NCBI GenBank assembly: GCA_003162425.1
Contig: PMOK01000037.1
Span: forward strand, 32,668-96,667
Length of the DNA: 64,000 bases
Origin: Bryobacterales bacterium
GTDB lineage: Bacteria > Acidobacteriota > Terriglobia > Bryobacterales > Bryobacteraceae
Direction of reading: 5' to 3'
Shown here in pieces: positions 34,769-43,538 of the stretch (positions within the stretch are counted from its first letter, which is position 1; the number at the start of each line of letters is the position of its first letter). The notes below the pieces were generated by a model. It saw nothing but the letters and a program-made list of their open reading frames with translations. It searched no databases and had not been told where the DNA came from. The translations under genes were made by a program, and so were the position numbers.

Positions 34769-34989
34769 CACCAGGCCGCAGTTCGGTGGCGTTTCCACAA
34801 CTACTCACCGCCGAGCCCCAGCACGCCGTTAGTCAACACCACCCGACATTTTGTCGTGCCCCAAAAAAGGAACCTGTCCTGCTAAATTGCCGATAGCGTT
34901 CTGGTGTTCGGCTGCGTCTTCGCACGAGCCATCGCGACCACCTCTTTTTCTCGAGTGTATCGAGTGCGGCGACCGCAGCTCCATGCTAG

Positions 34990-35264
34990 GGGGCTCCGCA
35001 ACGCCAGAGACCTCTCTCCCGACCAGAAGGCGGCGATTGAGAGCCTGCTCGGACGCCGTGTACTCGAAGACGAAGAAATCAGCATCCGCGCTATCCATCC
35101 TCCGGGTTCTTTCCGATCAGCGCCGGAAAAAACTTGTCGAGGAGTTGACGAAGTGTTTCGCTGATGTGGATGGCCGCCGTAAACCCGGCCCCGCAGAGGA
35201 GGCAGAAGAAATCCTCACCGAGGCCATCAGAAGCACCCGTCCCGGCTACCGTCCACACCAGTGA
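34990..35264 (+). pseudogene. Antitoxin gene, frameshifted
   Basis: One frame reads 'LRNARDLSPDQKAAIESLLGRRVLEDEEISIRAI'; from about 35100 the recognisable sequence continues in another frame as 'VLSDQRRKKLVEELTKCFADVDGRRKPGPAEEAEEILTEAIRSTRPGYRP'. Together they look like a small antitoxin encoded just ahead of PIN toxins. Its stop overlaps the PIN start (GTGA), the normal arrangement. One indel has destroyed it. The stretch 34769-34989 holds nothing else I can support. Confidence 0.5.
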
Positions 35265-35642
35265 AGATCGTCCTCGACACGACGATCTTGGTTCGAGCCA
35301 ATGAGCATTCACACGGTCTTGCCCGCAAATTGTTAACCAACATCATCGAGAGCGAACATCGGTTGCTACTTTCGAACGAGATGTTGTATGAGCTTGCACG
35401 GGTCCTTCGCTACCCCTCGATTGCAAGCGTTCTACGACCTCACAATGAGCCATGTTTTCGATTACATCAATTTCCTCCGCCGATCCGCGACGTAAACGAC
35501 GTCGTTGTTATGCAGACTGCGATAATCGGCGAGGCTAGACATCCTGTGTACAAAGGATGACGACTTTTTCGAAGAACCTGCCCGTGACTACGTTAATAGG
35601 ATGGGAATCGCCGTTCTCGACGACATCTCTCTTATTTCTCCA
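35261..35642 (+). pseudogene. PIN-domain toxin gene, multiply frameshifted
   Basis: The start 'MKIVLDTTILVRANEHSHGLARKLL..LLLSNEMLYELARVLRYP' is a clear PIN N-terminus with the first Asp and the 'E' helix. After that, conserved pieces appear in successive frames: 'RLQAFYDLTMSHVFDYINFLRRSA', then 'RDVNDVVVMQTAIIGEA', then 'DILCTKDDDFFEEPARDYVNRMGIAVLDD'. Catalytic Asp residues survive but no single frame links them. It pairs with the broken antitoxin upstream. Confidence 0.65.
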
Positions 35643-35815
35643 CACCGAGAATCGAACCGGAGCACCAGGCAAGTTCGCTATGGCGGCAGGTCTTTTGATT
35701 CTGACCATCGCGATGGGCATTGGAATTTTCGGAGCCGCCCTCGGCATGTGGCTGCCCCGCATTTGAGAGAATTGAAGACCGCTCATTGGTTACAAAAGTG
35801 CACGCCAGCAGTGTT

Positions 35816-36784
35816 ATGAATGCGATCGTCTACACCCAATACGGATCACCGGATGTGCTGCAGTTCCAGGAGGTAGCAACACCCACGCCCGCGGACAATG
35901 AGGTCCTGATAAAGCTTTGCGCGGCATCCGTAAATCCACTCGACTGGCACTTCATGAGAGGCAAACCGTTGTTCGTCCGCCTGATGAGCGGATTGCTTAC
36001 TCCAAAAATCAAGGTCCTCGGCTGTGATGTCGCAGGGCAAGTGGAAGCGGTTGGCAAACACGTAACGCAGTTTCAGCCTGGCGACCAAGTGTTCGGAGGA
36101 ACACGTTTGGAAGGGTTTGCCGAGTATGTGTGTACGACGGAAGATCGATTGGTATTGAAGCCTGCCAACATTTCGTTTGAGGAAGCAGCAGCCGTACCAG
36201 TGGCGGCAATCACTGCTCTTCAGGGTCTTCGTGACCAGGGACGGATCCAGTCAGGCCACAGGGTTCTGGTGGATGGCGCGTCTGGCGGTGTGGGGACATT
36301 TGCGGTCCAGATTGCCAAATCGTACGGGGCTGAAGTGACGGCCGTATGCAGCACCAGGAATATGGACACGGCGCGATCCATTGGCGCAGACCATGTCATC
36401 GACTACACACGAGAAGATTTCACGAAAAGCGGGCAGCTTTACAATCTGATTTTTGCGGCGAACGCATATCATTCGATCTTCGATTACAGGCGTGCGCTTA
36501 GTCAGGACGGAATTTATGTCATGGCCGGAGGTGGCGGGGTTCCAACTCTCCAAGTGATGTTACTGGGACCACTACTGCCACTCATTGGGAAACAGAAGAT
36601 GAGTCTCTTCATGACGAAGATAAACAAGAAGGATCTGGTAGTTCTGAGGGATCTTCTGGAAGCCCGGAAGATTGTACCTGTGATCGATCGACGTTACCCG
36701 CTAAGCAACGTGGCTGCCGCTCTCAGCTATCTTGAAGAAGGACATGCGCAAGGGAAGGTTGTGATAACCGTTGAACATCAATAA
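35816..36784 (+). CDS. Zinc-free MDR oxidoreductase (quinone reductase-like)
   Basis: 322 residues from the ATG at 35816 (the track start is 32 residues too early, inside non-homologous sequence). It has an MDR fold: 'MNAIVYTQYGSPDVLQFQEVATPTPADNEVLIKLCAASVNPLDWHFMRG', 'GCDVAGQVEAVGKHVTQFQPGDQVFGG', the NADPH motif 'VLVDGASGGVGTFAVQIAKSYGAEVTAVCSTRNMD', and 'PVIDRRYPLSNVAAALSYLEEGHAQGKVVITV'. There is no structural zinc Cys cluster, typical of quinone-oxidoreductase/RTN4IP1-type reductases. It appears monocistronic. Confidence 0.88.
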   Translation: MNAIVYTQYGSPDVLQFQEVATPTPADNEVLIKLCAASVNPLDWHFMRGKPLFVRLMSGLLTPKIKVLGCDVAGQVEAVGKHVTQFQPGDQVFGGTRLEGFAEYVCTTEDRLVLKPANISFEEAAAVPVAAITALQGLRDQGRIQSGHRVLVDGASGGVGTFAVQIAKSYGAEVTAVCSTRNMDTARSIGADHVIDYTREDFTKSGQLYNLIFAANAYHSIFDYRRALSQDGIYVMAGGGGVPTLQVMLLGPLLPLIGKQKMSLFMTKINKKDLVVLRDLLEARKIVPVIDRRYPLSNVAAALSYLEEGHAQGKVVITVEHQ

Positions 36785-36934
36785 CGCACCTCCGAATGAG
36801 AGCTTGAACGGTTCGAAATATTCCTTCGGCCGTCTATGGCCGCTCAACTGGTAGCCAAAGTTGATGAATCCTGACAACGCCAACGTGCGGCTCGACGCTG
36901 TGAATAAAACCAAGCCACGTCCCATTACCGCTCC

Positions 36935-37807
36935 TTAAATACTGATAACGGGGCAGGGCGCTTCACGGATGATCGCGTATGCTCTCGTTCGCAACCGTCC
37001 GAATGCCTCTTGCATCACGCCCCTTCCGATTAAGATCAGGTCTGTGTCGTATTCGATGGCTGTCCTGCGCACCACATCTCCGGCCTGACCTCCCAGCAGA
37101 CACACTTCCAATTTGGTTCCAGCCCTGGCCTGCATGCTGGCAAGCTGCTCGCGTGCTACGTCGAAAAGAAACCTGTACGTCCTGGGAGCATTTTCTTCCG
37201 TCACGGCTGCATTCGTTCCGGGAATCGCATGCACCAGCTTCAGCTCAGCTTGTTGTCCGAAGGCGAACTCGGCCGCCCACTGGAGTACGGAAAGATCTCT
37301 GTCATCTGTGTCTACGGCGCACAACATGCGCTTCCACTGCTCCGGCGAATGCTCGGCAATCTCCTTCGCATGCACAGCCGTCCACACCGGACTGTGCGAA
37401 TCATGCAAGACTTTCGCGGTGATCGAGCCTAGCAACAGCTTTCGAAATGGACCGTATCCGTGGGTCGGCATCATGATCAGCGTGGCCGGGTCATGCTGGG
37501 CGTAGTCGACAATTTGGACCGCTGCGTCGCCTTCCGCCAATTCCCAAGCCACGCGCGTTCCACAAAACTCCTTTTTGATGAACAAGTCCAGTGCCACCCG
37601 GGACGACGCCCGCAACTGATCGGCGTTGATGAGTGTGGACCAGGAAGCCGCTTCCGGCAACCCGAACCAACTGGAAGGCAGATCCACTACGTGCATCACC
37701 ACTATCTGCGCGTCAAAGCGGCCTGCCATTGCTTTTACGGACGATACCTCCCCGCGGCTCTGGTCAGAAAAGTCGACCGGAAACAGAATGCGTTTGAAGG
37801 TGGTCAT
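36935..37807 (-). CDS. Tandem UspA-domain universal stress protein
   Basis: 290 residues from the ATG at 37807, chosen for its AGGAGG ribosome site and because 'MTTFKRILFPVDFSDQSRG' begins the first UspA fold. Two UspA domains are present. The first ends 'LIMMPTHGYGPFRKLLLGSITAKVLHDSHSPVWT', the G-x2-G-x9-GS/T ATP-binding pattern. The second ends 'LILIGRGVMQEAFGRLRTRAYAIIREAPCPVISI', with a weaker loop. It is divergent from another tandem UspA gene, suggesting a shared stress-responsive control region at 37808-37943. Confidence 0.85.
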   Translation of the reverse strand: MTTFKRILFPVDFSDQSRGEVSSVKAMAGRFDAQIVVMHVVDLPSSWFGLPEAASWSTLINADQLRASSRVALDLFIKKEFCGTRVAWELAEGDAAVQIVDYAQHDPATLIMMPTHGYGPFRKLLLGSITAKVLHDSHSPVWTAVHAKEIAEHSPEQWKRMLCAVDTDDRDLSVLQWAAEFAFGQQAELKLVHAIPGTNAAVTEENAPRTYRFLFDVAREQLASMQARAGTKLEVCLLGGQAGDVVRRTAIEYDTDLILIGRGVMQEAFGRLRTRAYAIIREAPCPVISI

Positions 37808-37943
37808 GCCAGACCTCCTATTTTCGGCGTCTGCGGCGCACAATTATCTACTTCTACCTGGCACGCCGCGTTCCAAGCTTAAGGTGCGGCGATTGGCCCC
37901 TCCGTTGCAGCAGATTTATAGGCGCCAATCAGAAAGGCTCATT

Positions 37944-38849
37944 ATGAAGATTATTCTGGCCGTGGATTCTTCGGCTGCCAGTGACATTGCTATCCAAGAA
38001 GTTGCAGCGCGTCCGTGGCCGCCAGCTGCCACGGTGGAAGTGCTTACTGTGGTCGAACCCTGGGAGATTCCGGTTCTCCTGGAGGGCCAGAATCGATCGG
38101 CGTTAGACTTGCTCGATGGCGCATTACAAAAACTCCGGGCCGCCGGAATTCAGACCACTACAAAGGTGATGTCCGGGGAACCCAAAGCCGTCATTATCGA
38201 TCGCGCCGCCGAAACGCAGGCCGACCTGGTAGTGATGGCTTCTCACGGAACGTCCGGCCTCACGAAATTTCTCCTGGGCAGCGTAACCGCGGCGGTCGCC
38301 CGATTCGCGCCTTGTTCCGTTGAAATAGTGCGGCCTGCCGTCCGGGATGAAGATAACCCGACCGCAATCAGAGTGCTACTAGCGACGGATGGCTCCGAGT
38401 GCTCGGAAGTTGCCGCCCGGTCCATTGCCGAGCGGCCGTGGCCTCTGGGATCCGAAATCCACATTCTCAGCGTGGTGGAGCTTTCGGTGCCCTTGTTCCG
38501 GGTACCTTATCCGCCCTATTTCGATCCGCATGCCATGGAAGAGCTGCGCGGCCAAGCGATGCAGCGTACTGAAGAGGCGGTCATGGCATCCGAGAAGATC
38601 ATTACGGACGCTGGCTTGACGGTGTCGGGAACCGTTGCCGTTCCGTGCGCAACCCCGAAGGAACTGATTCTCGAGGAAGCCCATAAGTGGGGCGCGGACC
38701 TGATCGTGGTCGGTTCGCACGGGCGCCGCGGGATCAATCGGTTCTTACTCGGAAGCGTCTCGGAAGCGGTGGCCTCGCATGCACATTGCTCAGTTGAGAT
38801 CATTCGGCGCAGCGGCGCTGTCAACAGTACTACCGAACCGCGACCGTAA
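37944..38849 (+). CDS. Tandem UspA-domain universal stress protein
   Basis: 301 residues from the ATG at 37944; the upstream 106 codons of the track ORF are antisense to the neighbouring usp gene and are ignored. There are two complete UspA domains, each ending in an ATP-binding loop: 'VVMASHGTSGLTKFLLGSVTAAVARFAPCSVEIVR' and 'IVVGSHGRRGINRFLLGSVSEAVASHAHCSVEIIR'. Both retain G-x2-G-x9-GS. It is head-to-head with the other usp gene, 136 bp apart. Confidence 0.88.
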   Translation: MKIILAVDSSAASDIAIQEVAARPWPPAATVEVLTVVEPWEIPVLLEGQNRSALDLLDGALQKLRAAGIQTTTKVMSGEPKAVIIDRAAETQADLVVMASHGTSGLTKFLLGSVTAAVARFAPCSVEIVRPAVRDEDNPTAIRVLLATDGSECSEVAARSIAERPWPLGSEIHILSVVELSVPLFRVPYPPYFDPHAMEELRGQAMQRTEEAVMASEKIITDAGLTVSGTVAVPCATPKELILEEAHKWGADLIVVGSHGRRGINRFLLGSVSEAVASHAHCSVEIIRRSGAVNSTTEPRP

Positions 38850-38868
38850 CTGGCCCACCAAAGGTCAT

Positions 38869-38957
38869 GAAGACGCCCGTAGCGCACGCATTCCTGCGTG
38901 CCGCGTTCACACTCATGTGAACGCTTGGGATTAGGCCGCCAGCGGATCGGCGTCTTC
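38869..38957. repeat. Double-hairpin repeat, copy A
   Basis: An 89-bp element bounded by GAAGACGCC / GGCGTCTTC. Inside are two hairpins in a row, GCACGC-ATTCCT-GCGTGC and GTTCACA-CTCA-TGTGAAC. The same two-hairpin design recurs at 55517. It is non-coding. The following stretch 38958-39429 contains no gene I can support, only short direct repeats (GCGGCAGCGTAGTCCGC twice near 39170). Confidence 0.55.
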
Positions 38958-39429
38958 AAAGGAGCTCGGTCCCGAAACGCGGCAAGTTACTCGTTCTTAC
39001 GCTGGGCACCACGGTCCTTGAACAAGAGCGTCTGGAAATGTCGGGTTGGGGGCTGCCGACGGCGAGGATTGGGGCTCGACCCTTAGCGACTTCCACGTTT
39101 ACACCGAAGAATCGGGTGCGCGTTTATGCGCGGTCGGCGGTTCACCCGCGGCCTTCAGCGCGTTGGCGGCAGCGTAGTCCGCCGGCGCGGCAGCGTAGTC
39201 CGCAGTCGCGGCAGCTGATCGTCGAGCTGCTGCTGGGTCAGACCGCACGATTGGTTGGGGGTTCCCACCCAACCATCCTCCGTGACTGCAAGCCCAACGC
39301 CCGAGTCAGCCGCGGATTGGCTGCTGTAATATTGCAGTCTACGACGCCGGACGCTTACCGGTTTTCAACAACATCCAGCCTGGTTGCCTACGTGCTTAAC
39401 ACTCTGCAAGATCCTGATGGAGGTGTCCC

Positions 39430-39786
39430 ATGAGGCGGTTCGAATATGCCCTTATTCATTGGACCGCGCGTTGTGCTGCCTTGCTGGTCGCCGGTGCGTT
39501 CTTTGTACTGCTCGCCGGAGAGTTGATCAATCCGCATTCCGGACCGCCGACGGAATTCCGTGATTGGGCTGGAATCGTTCTGTTGACCGCGGCTATCGTC
39601 GGTATGCTGGCTGCCTGGAAGTGGGAGCTAGCCGGTGCGCTTTTCTCCCTGCTGACTCTCGCCGCTTTTGTCCCAGTAGTGGGAATGCGCCGCTACGACA
39701 TCGTGGGCTTCGCCGCGATACCCGGCATCCTCTATTTGGTTGACTGGCTGCTGCGGCACAAGAGGCCGGACGTGGTCCTCCGATGA
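39430..39786 (+). CDS. Small four-TM membrane protein coupled to ADOP permease
   Basis: 118 residues, mostly hydrophobic, with about four TM helices ('CAALLVAGAFFVLLAGELI', 'WAGIVLLTAAIVGMLAAW', 'AGALFSLLTLAAFVPVVG', 'IVGFAAIPGILYLVDWLL') and short polar loops. Its ATG follows a GGAGGTGTCCC ribosome site. It overlaps the next gene by ATGA, so the two are translationally coupled. I recognise the type as an uncharacterised family often beside ADOP permeases. No function is assigned. Confidence 0.75.
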   Translation: MRRFEYALIHWTARCAALLVAGAFFVLLAGELINPHSGPPTEFRDWAGIVLLTAAIVGMLAAWKWELAGALFSLLTLAAFVPVVGMRRYDIVGFAAIPGILYLVDWLLRHKRPDVVLR

Positions 39787-42197
39787 ACTTTCTCTTGCGC
39801 GATATCCGCCAAGCCATCCGAGGGTTGGCGAAGAATCCCGCGATCACTGCCGTGGCTGTACTGGCCTTGGCGCTCGGCATCGGTGTCAACACATCCAGTT
39901 TTACCGCGGTCAACTCCATGGTATTGCATCCGCTGGCTTTTCCCCACCAGGAACAGGTGATGACTCTCTGGGAAACCGTTCCCAAGCTGCGCGCCGAGCG
40001 CGACGCCGTGGCGCCAGCCAACTTTCTCGATTGGAAAGAGCAGAGCCACGCATTTGAGGAGTTGGCTGCCTATCGGCGATGGGACATCAATCTCACCGGT
40101 GTCGACGAGCCCGAGCGGATCCAAGGATATCTGGTGACGCCCAGTTTCTTCCGGGTATTGGGCTTGAAACCGATCTTGGGCCGTACCTTGGCCAATGACG
40201 AAGCGGAACCGGGCCATGACCAGGTTGTCGTGGTAAGCCGCGGCTTTTGGCAACGCCGATTAGCATCAGCGCCGGATGCGGCCGGAAAGAGCATCTCGCT
40301 CGGTGGACGCAGCTACACGATAGTCGGCGTAATGCCCGAGGATTTCGATTACCCGCTGGCAACCGATCTCTGGGCACCGCTCGCATTGTCCAACGAAGAG
40401 AGCAACCAGCGGGCGAATCGCAGCCTGTTAGTCCTGGGGCGTCTCAAGGCGGGAACTCCCGTGGCCCAAGCCGGTGTGGAGATGGAAACCATCGGACGGC
40501 GGCTGGAGCAGCGCTTTCCGCTGACCAACGAAGCCCGCAGCGTTCTAGTAACTCCACTGCTCGAACTTACCAACACTATCGCCAGCAGGTTTGTCATGAT
40601 CCTGTTGAGCGCCGCTATTTTCGTATTGCTTCTCGCCTGCGCCAACGTCGCCAACTTGCAACTCACGCGTGCCGTTAGCCGGCAGAAAGAAATCGCGATC
40701 CGCGCGGTTCTCGGAGCCAGCCGGATCCAGATCGCACGCCAGCTCCTGGTGGAGACCGTCGTCATGGCCTTGCTGGCGGGATTGCTGGGATTGGTCCTCG
40801 CACAGTGGAACGTCATGTGGACCAGAAACAGTTTTCCGCCGTCGGTGTTCCGTTGGATGGCGGGCCTGAAGAATCTGCATATCGATGCCAACGTTCTGCT
40901 GTTCACGTTCCTGGCATCGCTCGCCGCGGGAATCTTGTGCGGGATTCCGGCACTCTGGCAACTCTTGCGCCGCGCCAACGCCCTAAACGTGAATGAAGTC
41001 CTCAAAGAGGGAGGCCGAAGCAATACTGCGGGGCTCTCCCGCGGACGGCTGCAAGGCGCATTGGTCGTCTCCGAAGTGGCGCTCGCGCTGATTCTTCTGG
41101 TGGGCGCTGGACTCATGGTCCGCAGCTTCCAACGCATGCTCACTATCAACGCGGGATTCAATCCCAACAATCTCTTGACCGCCGACATTTCGCTTCCTAA
41201 GCTGAAGTACAGCGAGGACTCGCAGGTGGTGGCCTTCTACCAGCAGTTACTCCAAGGGTTGGAGACTCTTCCGGAAGCGAAGTTCCCTGGCGCCGGGGCC
41301 AATTGGGGCGCCCCGGAGCGGTTCGCAATCGACGGCCAAGCCGATCCCAGGCCAGGCGAACCACGTCCCGACATTCGCCCCATCAACAATCACTATCTTG
41401 AGGCCATGGAAATTCCGGTGTTGCGCGGGCGTTCGATTTCCGCTAGCGATGGCGCAACAGCTCCCAGAGTTATCGTACTCAGCGAGACCATTGCCCGCCA
41501 TTACTGGCCCGATTCGAATCCGATCGGCAGCCGTATCCGGCTCGGGGATTCAAAGTCCCCTTGGCTGACGGTGGTTGGCGTTTCGGGCGATGTCAGACAA
41601 TGGTTCACCGGAGAGCCGATGCCTGCCGCCTACGTCTCTTATCTCCAGTCGCCCAGCCGGCGTATGAGCCTGCGCGTACGAACTGTGGCGGATCCCATGT
41701 CGGCGGCCGCGGGCGTGCGGGCCAAACTCCGCGCAGTGGATCGCAACCAGCCCGTGTACGATGTCAAGAGCATGGACCAACTCCTTTCGGAGGAAACTTC
41801 GGGAGTGCGGGTATCGGCTTCCACCATGAGCATGTACGCGGTGATCGCTCTGCTGCTTGCGGCCACCGGGATCTATGCCGTGATCTCCTACTCGGTGGTG
41901 CAGCGCACGCATGAAGTCGGCGTGCGGATGGCGCTGGGCGCTGGGCGCCACGATGTGTTGCGGATGATGCTGGGGCGATCGATAAAATTGGCGGGCATCG
42001 GACTAGCTATCGGTGTGCCCGCGGCCGTGGCACTGACGCTCGTGATGTCAAGCGTGCTCTACAACGTAGTTGCACTGGAATGGACCATGTTCGTCGCTTT
42101 CACCGCCGTGCTGGGCCTGTCCGCGATGCTGGCAGGCTATGTTCCCGCGCGCCGTGCGTCCAAGGTCGACCCGATGGTGGCGTTGCGGCACGAGTAG
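39783..42197 (+). CDS. ADOP-family FtsX/MacB-like permease
   Basis: 804 residues with the ADOP signature start '[51 protein letters not shown]'. It has two MacB_PCD periplasmic domains and two FtsX permease blocks ('[48 protein letters not shown]' and '[39 protein letters not shown]'), ending '[13 protein letters not shown]'. These Acidobacteria-expanded permeases resemble MacB without its ATPase; the transported substrate is unknown. No PadR-type regulator or ATPase gene is adjacent. Confidence 0.92.
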   Translation: [804 protein letters not shown]

Positions 42198-42300
42198 CAA
42201 TTCCCCAGTGTTACCGAACCGCGACCGTGAGGAAGTCGGTGCCTTCGCCAATTCTTTCACGGCTCCTCACCTCACGATCGCGGTTTCCTAACAACTCACG

Positions 42301-42330
42301 TGTATAGCCTCGCGCGTCAGCAAGGGGACC
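42301..42330. repeat. GCGCGTCAGCAAGGGGAC repeat, copy 1
   Basis: TAGCCTCGCGCGTCAGCAAGGGGAC matches copies at 51943 and 62081 with one or two changes. Just upstream, 42211-42287 holds an inverted repeat made of AACCGCGACCGTGAGG and CCTCACGATCGCGGTT; a further partial copy of that arm lies at 38833. These repeats fill much of the 42198-42496 gap, where no gene is seen. Confidence 0.7.
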
Positions 42331-42496
42331 AATCAAGCGGTCAGAGACCTAGGGCTGTTCCAAGAACCGCAGTACGCTCGTACTGCTGCCCGCGGCAAAC
42401 GATTCTTCGCCATCGCGCCGTGCTTGGAGATTGGCGACGAAAAATCTAAACTTCCACGTCTCAGGCGCGATAAGACTATGAGAGGGGAAGGACCTA

Positions 42497-43516
42497 TTGA
42501 TATCCATCCGCAAGACCGCTAATGAACTGGAGCGCCTGGAGGAATTTGGCCAGTCGGCGCTTACCTGTTACTCGCAAGCCATCGGCTCAATCGACCGCTA
42601 CGCGATCGAGTTCAATGCCGAGCAAGTGGCTCACTTCCGGGCGCAACTACAGGTCCTGATACAACAGTTGCGTGGCGCCGGCAGCACGGAGCAACTGAAA
42701 AGCGTCCAAGCGTCATTCGATACTGAGCTAAAGGAATTTCAGCGCCGGCTCCGTGACCACCTGGAGCGGCTCCGCCGGGAAGTGGCGGGGGCCACCGCGG
42801 CCGTGGAAACATTTACAAGTTCTTTCACTCAGAGCGGTTCGGACCTGGAAGTAGGCGTGAAGCGGCAGTTGCAGCACCTGAACAAAGTCGCGGCTAGCGA
42901 CGATATCAAGGAGATCCGCGGCGGTATCCAAACTGCCACGGCAAAAATAACCGCCGACATTGAGCAAATGCGCTCGTGTAATCAGGTGGCCATCGTGCAG
43001 TTGAAGGATGAGATCCGTCTGCTGCATCAGGAGATCCAGGGGATGCAGCGATCCCAGCGGCCGCCTAACGAAGAGCAGGCTCCCGCCCGGCAGCATCTCA
43101 ACAGCCGCATGGAGGAGTTGGCGCGGCGGGGCAAGCCCTTTTCGGTGCTGCTAGCCGTTGTCAAGAACCTGGAGGGGCTTCTGAATTGCCATTCCCCGAA
43201 AGTCCTGGAGAGTGGGCTCAATACTTTCAAGGTGCGCCTTGAAAACAAGCTGCCTGGGACTGCGACCGTCGGACGTTGGAATAAAGACCAGTTCGCGGCC
43301 GTCCTTGACATCGAACGGACGCTGGCCATCGCGACGTCGCGCGACGTCATGCAGACGCTTTCCAAACCCATTGTCGAAGAGGCGGACGGCACTCTGCACA
43401 CTCTGAACTTCGAAGTAGCCACGGGCGTCGTCGACTTCAAGACCGGCGCCGATCCTCGTGAGTTCCAGACCAAGATCACGCAACTCCTGGGCGCTCTGGC
43501 AGGCCGGACCGAGTGA
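42497..43516 (+). CDS. Coiled-coil protein with degenerate GGDEF-like domain
   Basis: 339 residues with a TTG start behind GAGGGGAAGGA. Residues 1-200 are predicted helical/coiled coil rich in Glu, Gln and Arg. The C-terminal part ('NSRMEELARRGKPFSVLLAVVKNLEGLLN.. TVGRWNKDQFAAVLDIERTLAIATSRDVMQTLS..FEVATGVVDF') follows the strand pattern of diguanylate cyclases. However, GG[D/E]EF is replaced by 'WNKDQF', so catalysis is not expected. It may be a c-di-GMP/GTP-binding or purely structural module. It lies upstream of, and convergent with, the glycosyltransferase gene. Confidence 0.65.
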   Translation: MISIRKTANELERLEEFGQSALTCYSQAIGSIDRYAIEFNAEQVAHFRAQLQVLIQQLRGAGSTEQLKSVQASFDTELKEFQRRLRDHLERLRREVAGATAAVETFTSSFTQSGSDLEVGVKRQLQHLNKVAASDDIKEIRGGIQTATAKITADIEQMRSCNQVAIVQLKDEIRLLHQEIQGMQRSQRPPNEEQAPARQHLNSRMEELARRGKPFSVLLAVVKNLEGLLNCHSPKVLESGLNTFKVRLENKLPGTATVGRWNKDQFAAVLDIERTLAIATSRDVMQTLSKPIVEEADGTLHTLNFEVATGVVDFKTGADPREFQTKITQLLGALAGRTE

Positions 43517-43538
43517 AGAGCTGTTCTCTCCGCTCTAT

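Noticed and set aside
36785-36934. Minus-strand fragment resembling 'LALSGFINFGYQLSGHRRPKEYFEPFKLSFGGAL'
   Set aside because: Could be a remnant of an outer-membrane protein, but too short and without supporting context.
39038-39433. 131-residue plus-strand ORF ahead of the small membrane protein
   Set aside because: Low-complexity Arg/Ser/Pro composition over short direct repeats, no ribosome site; not coding.
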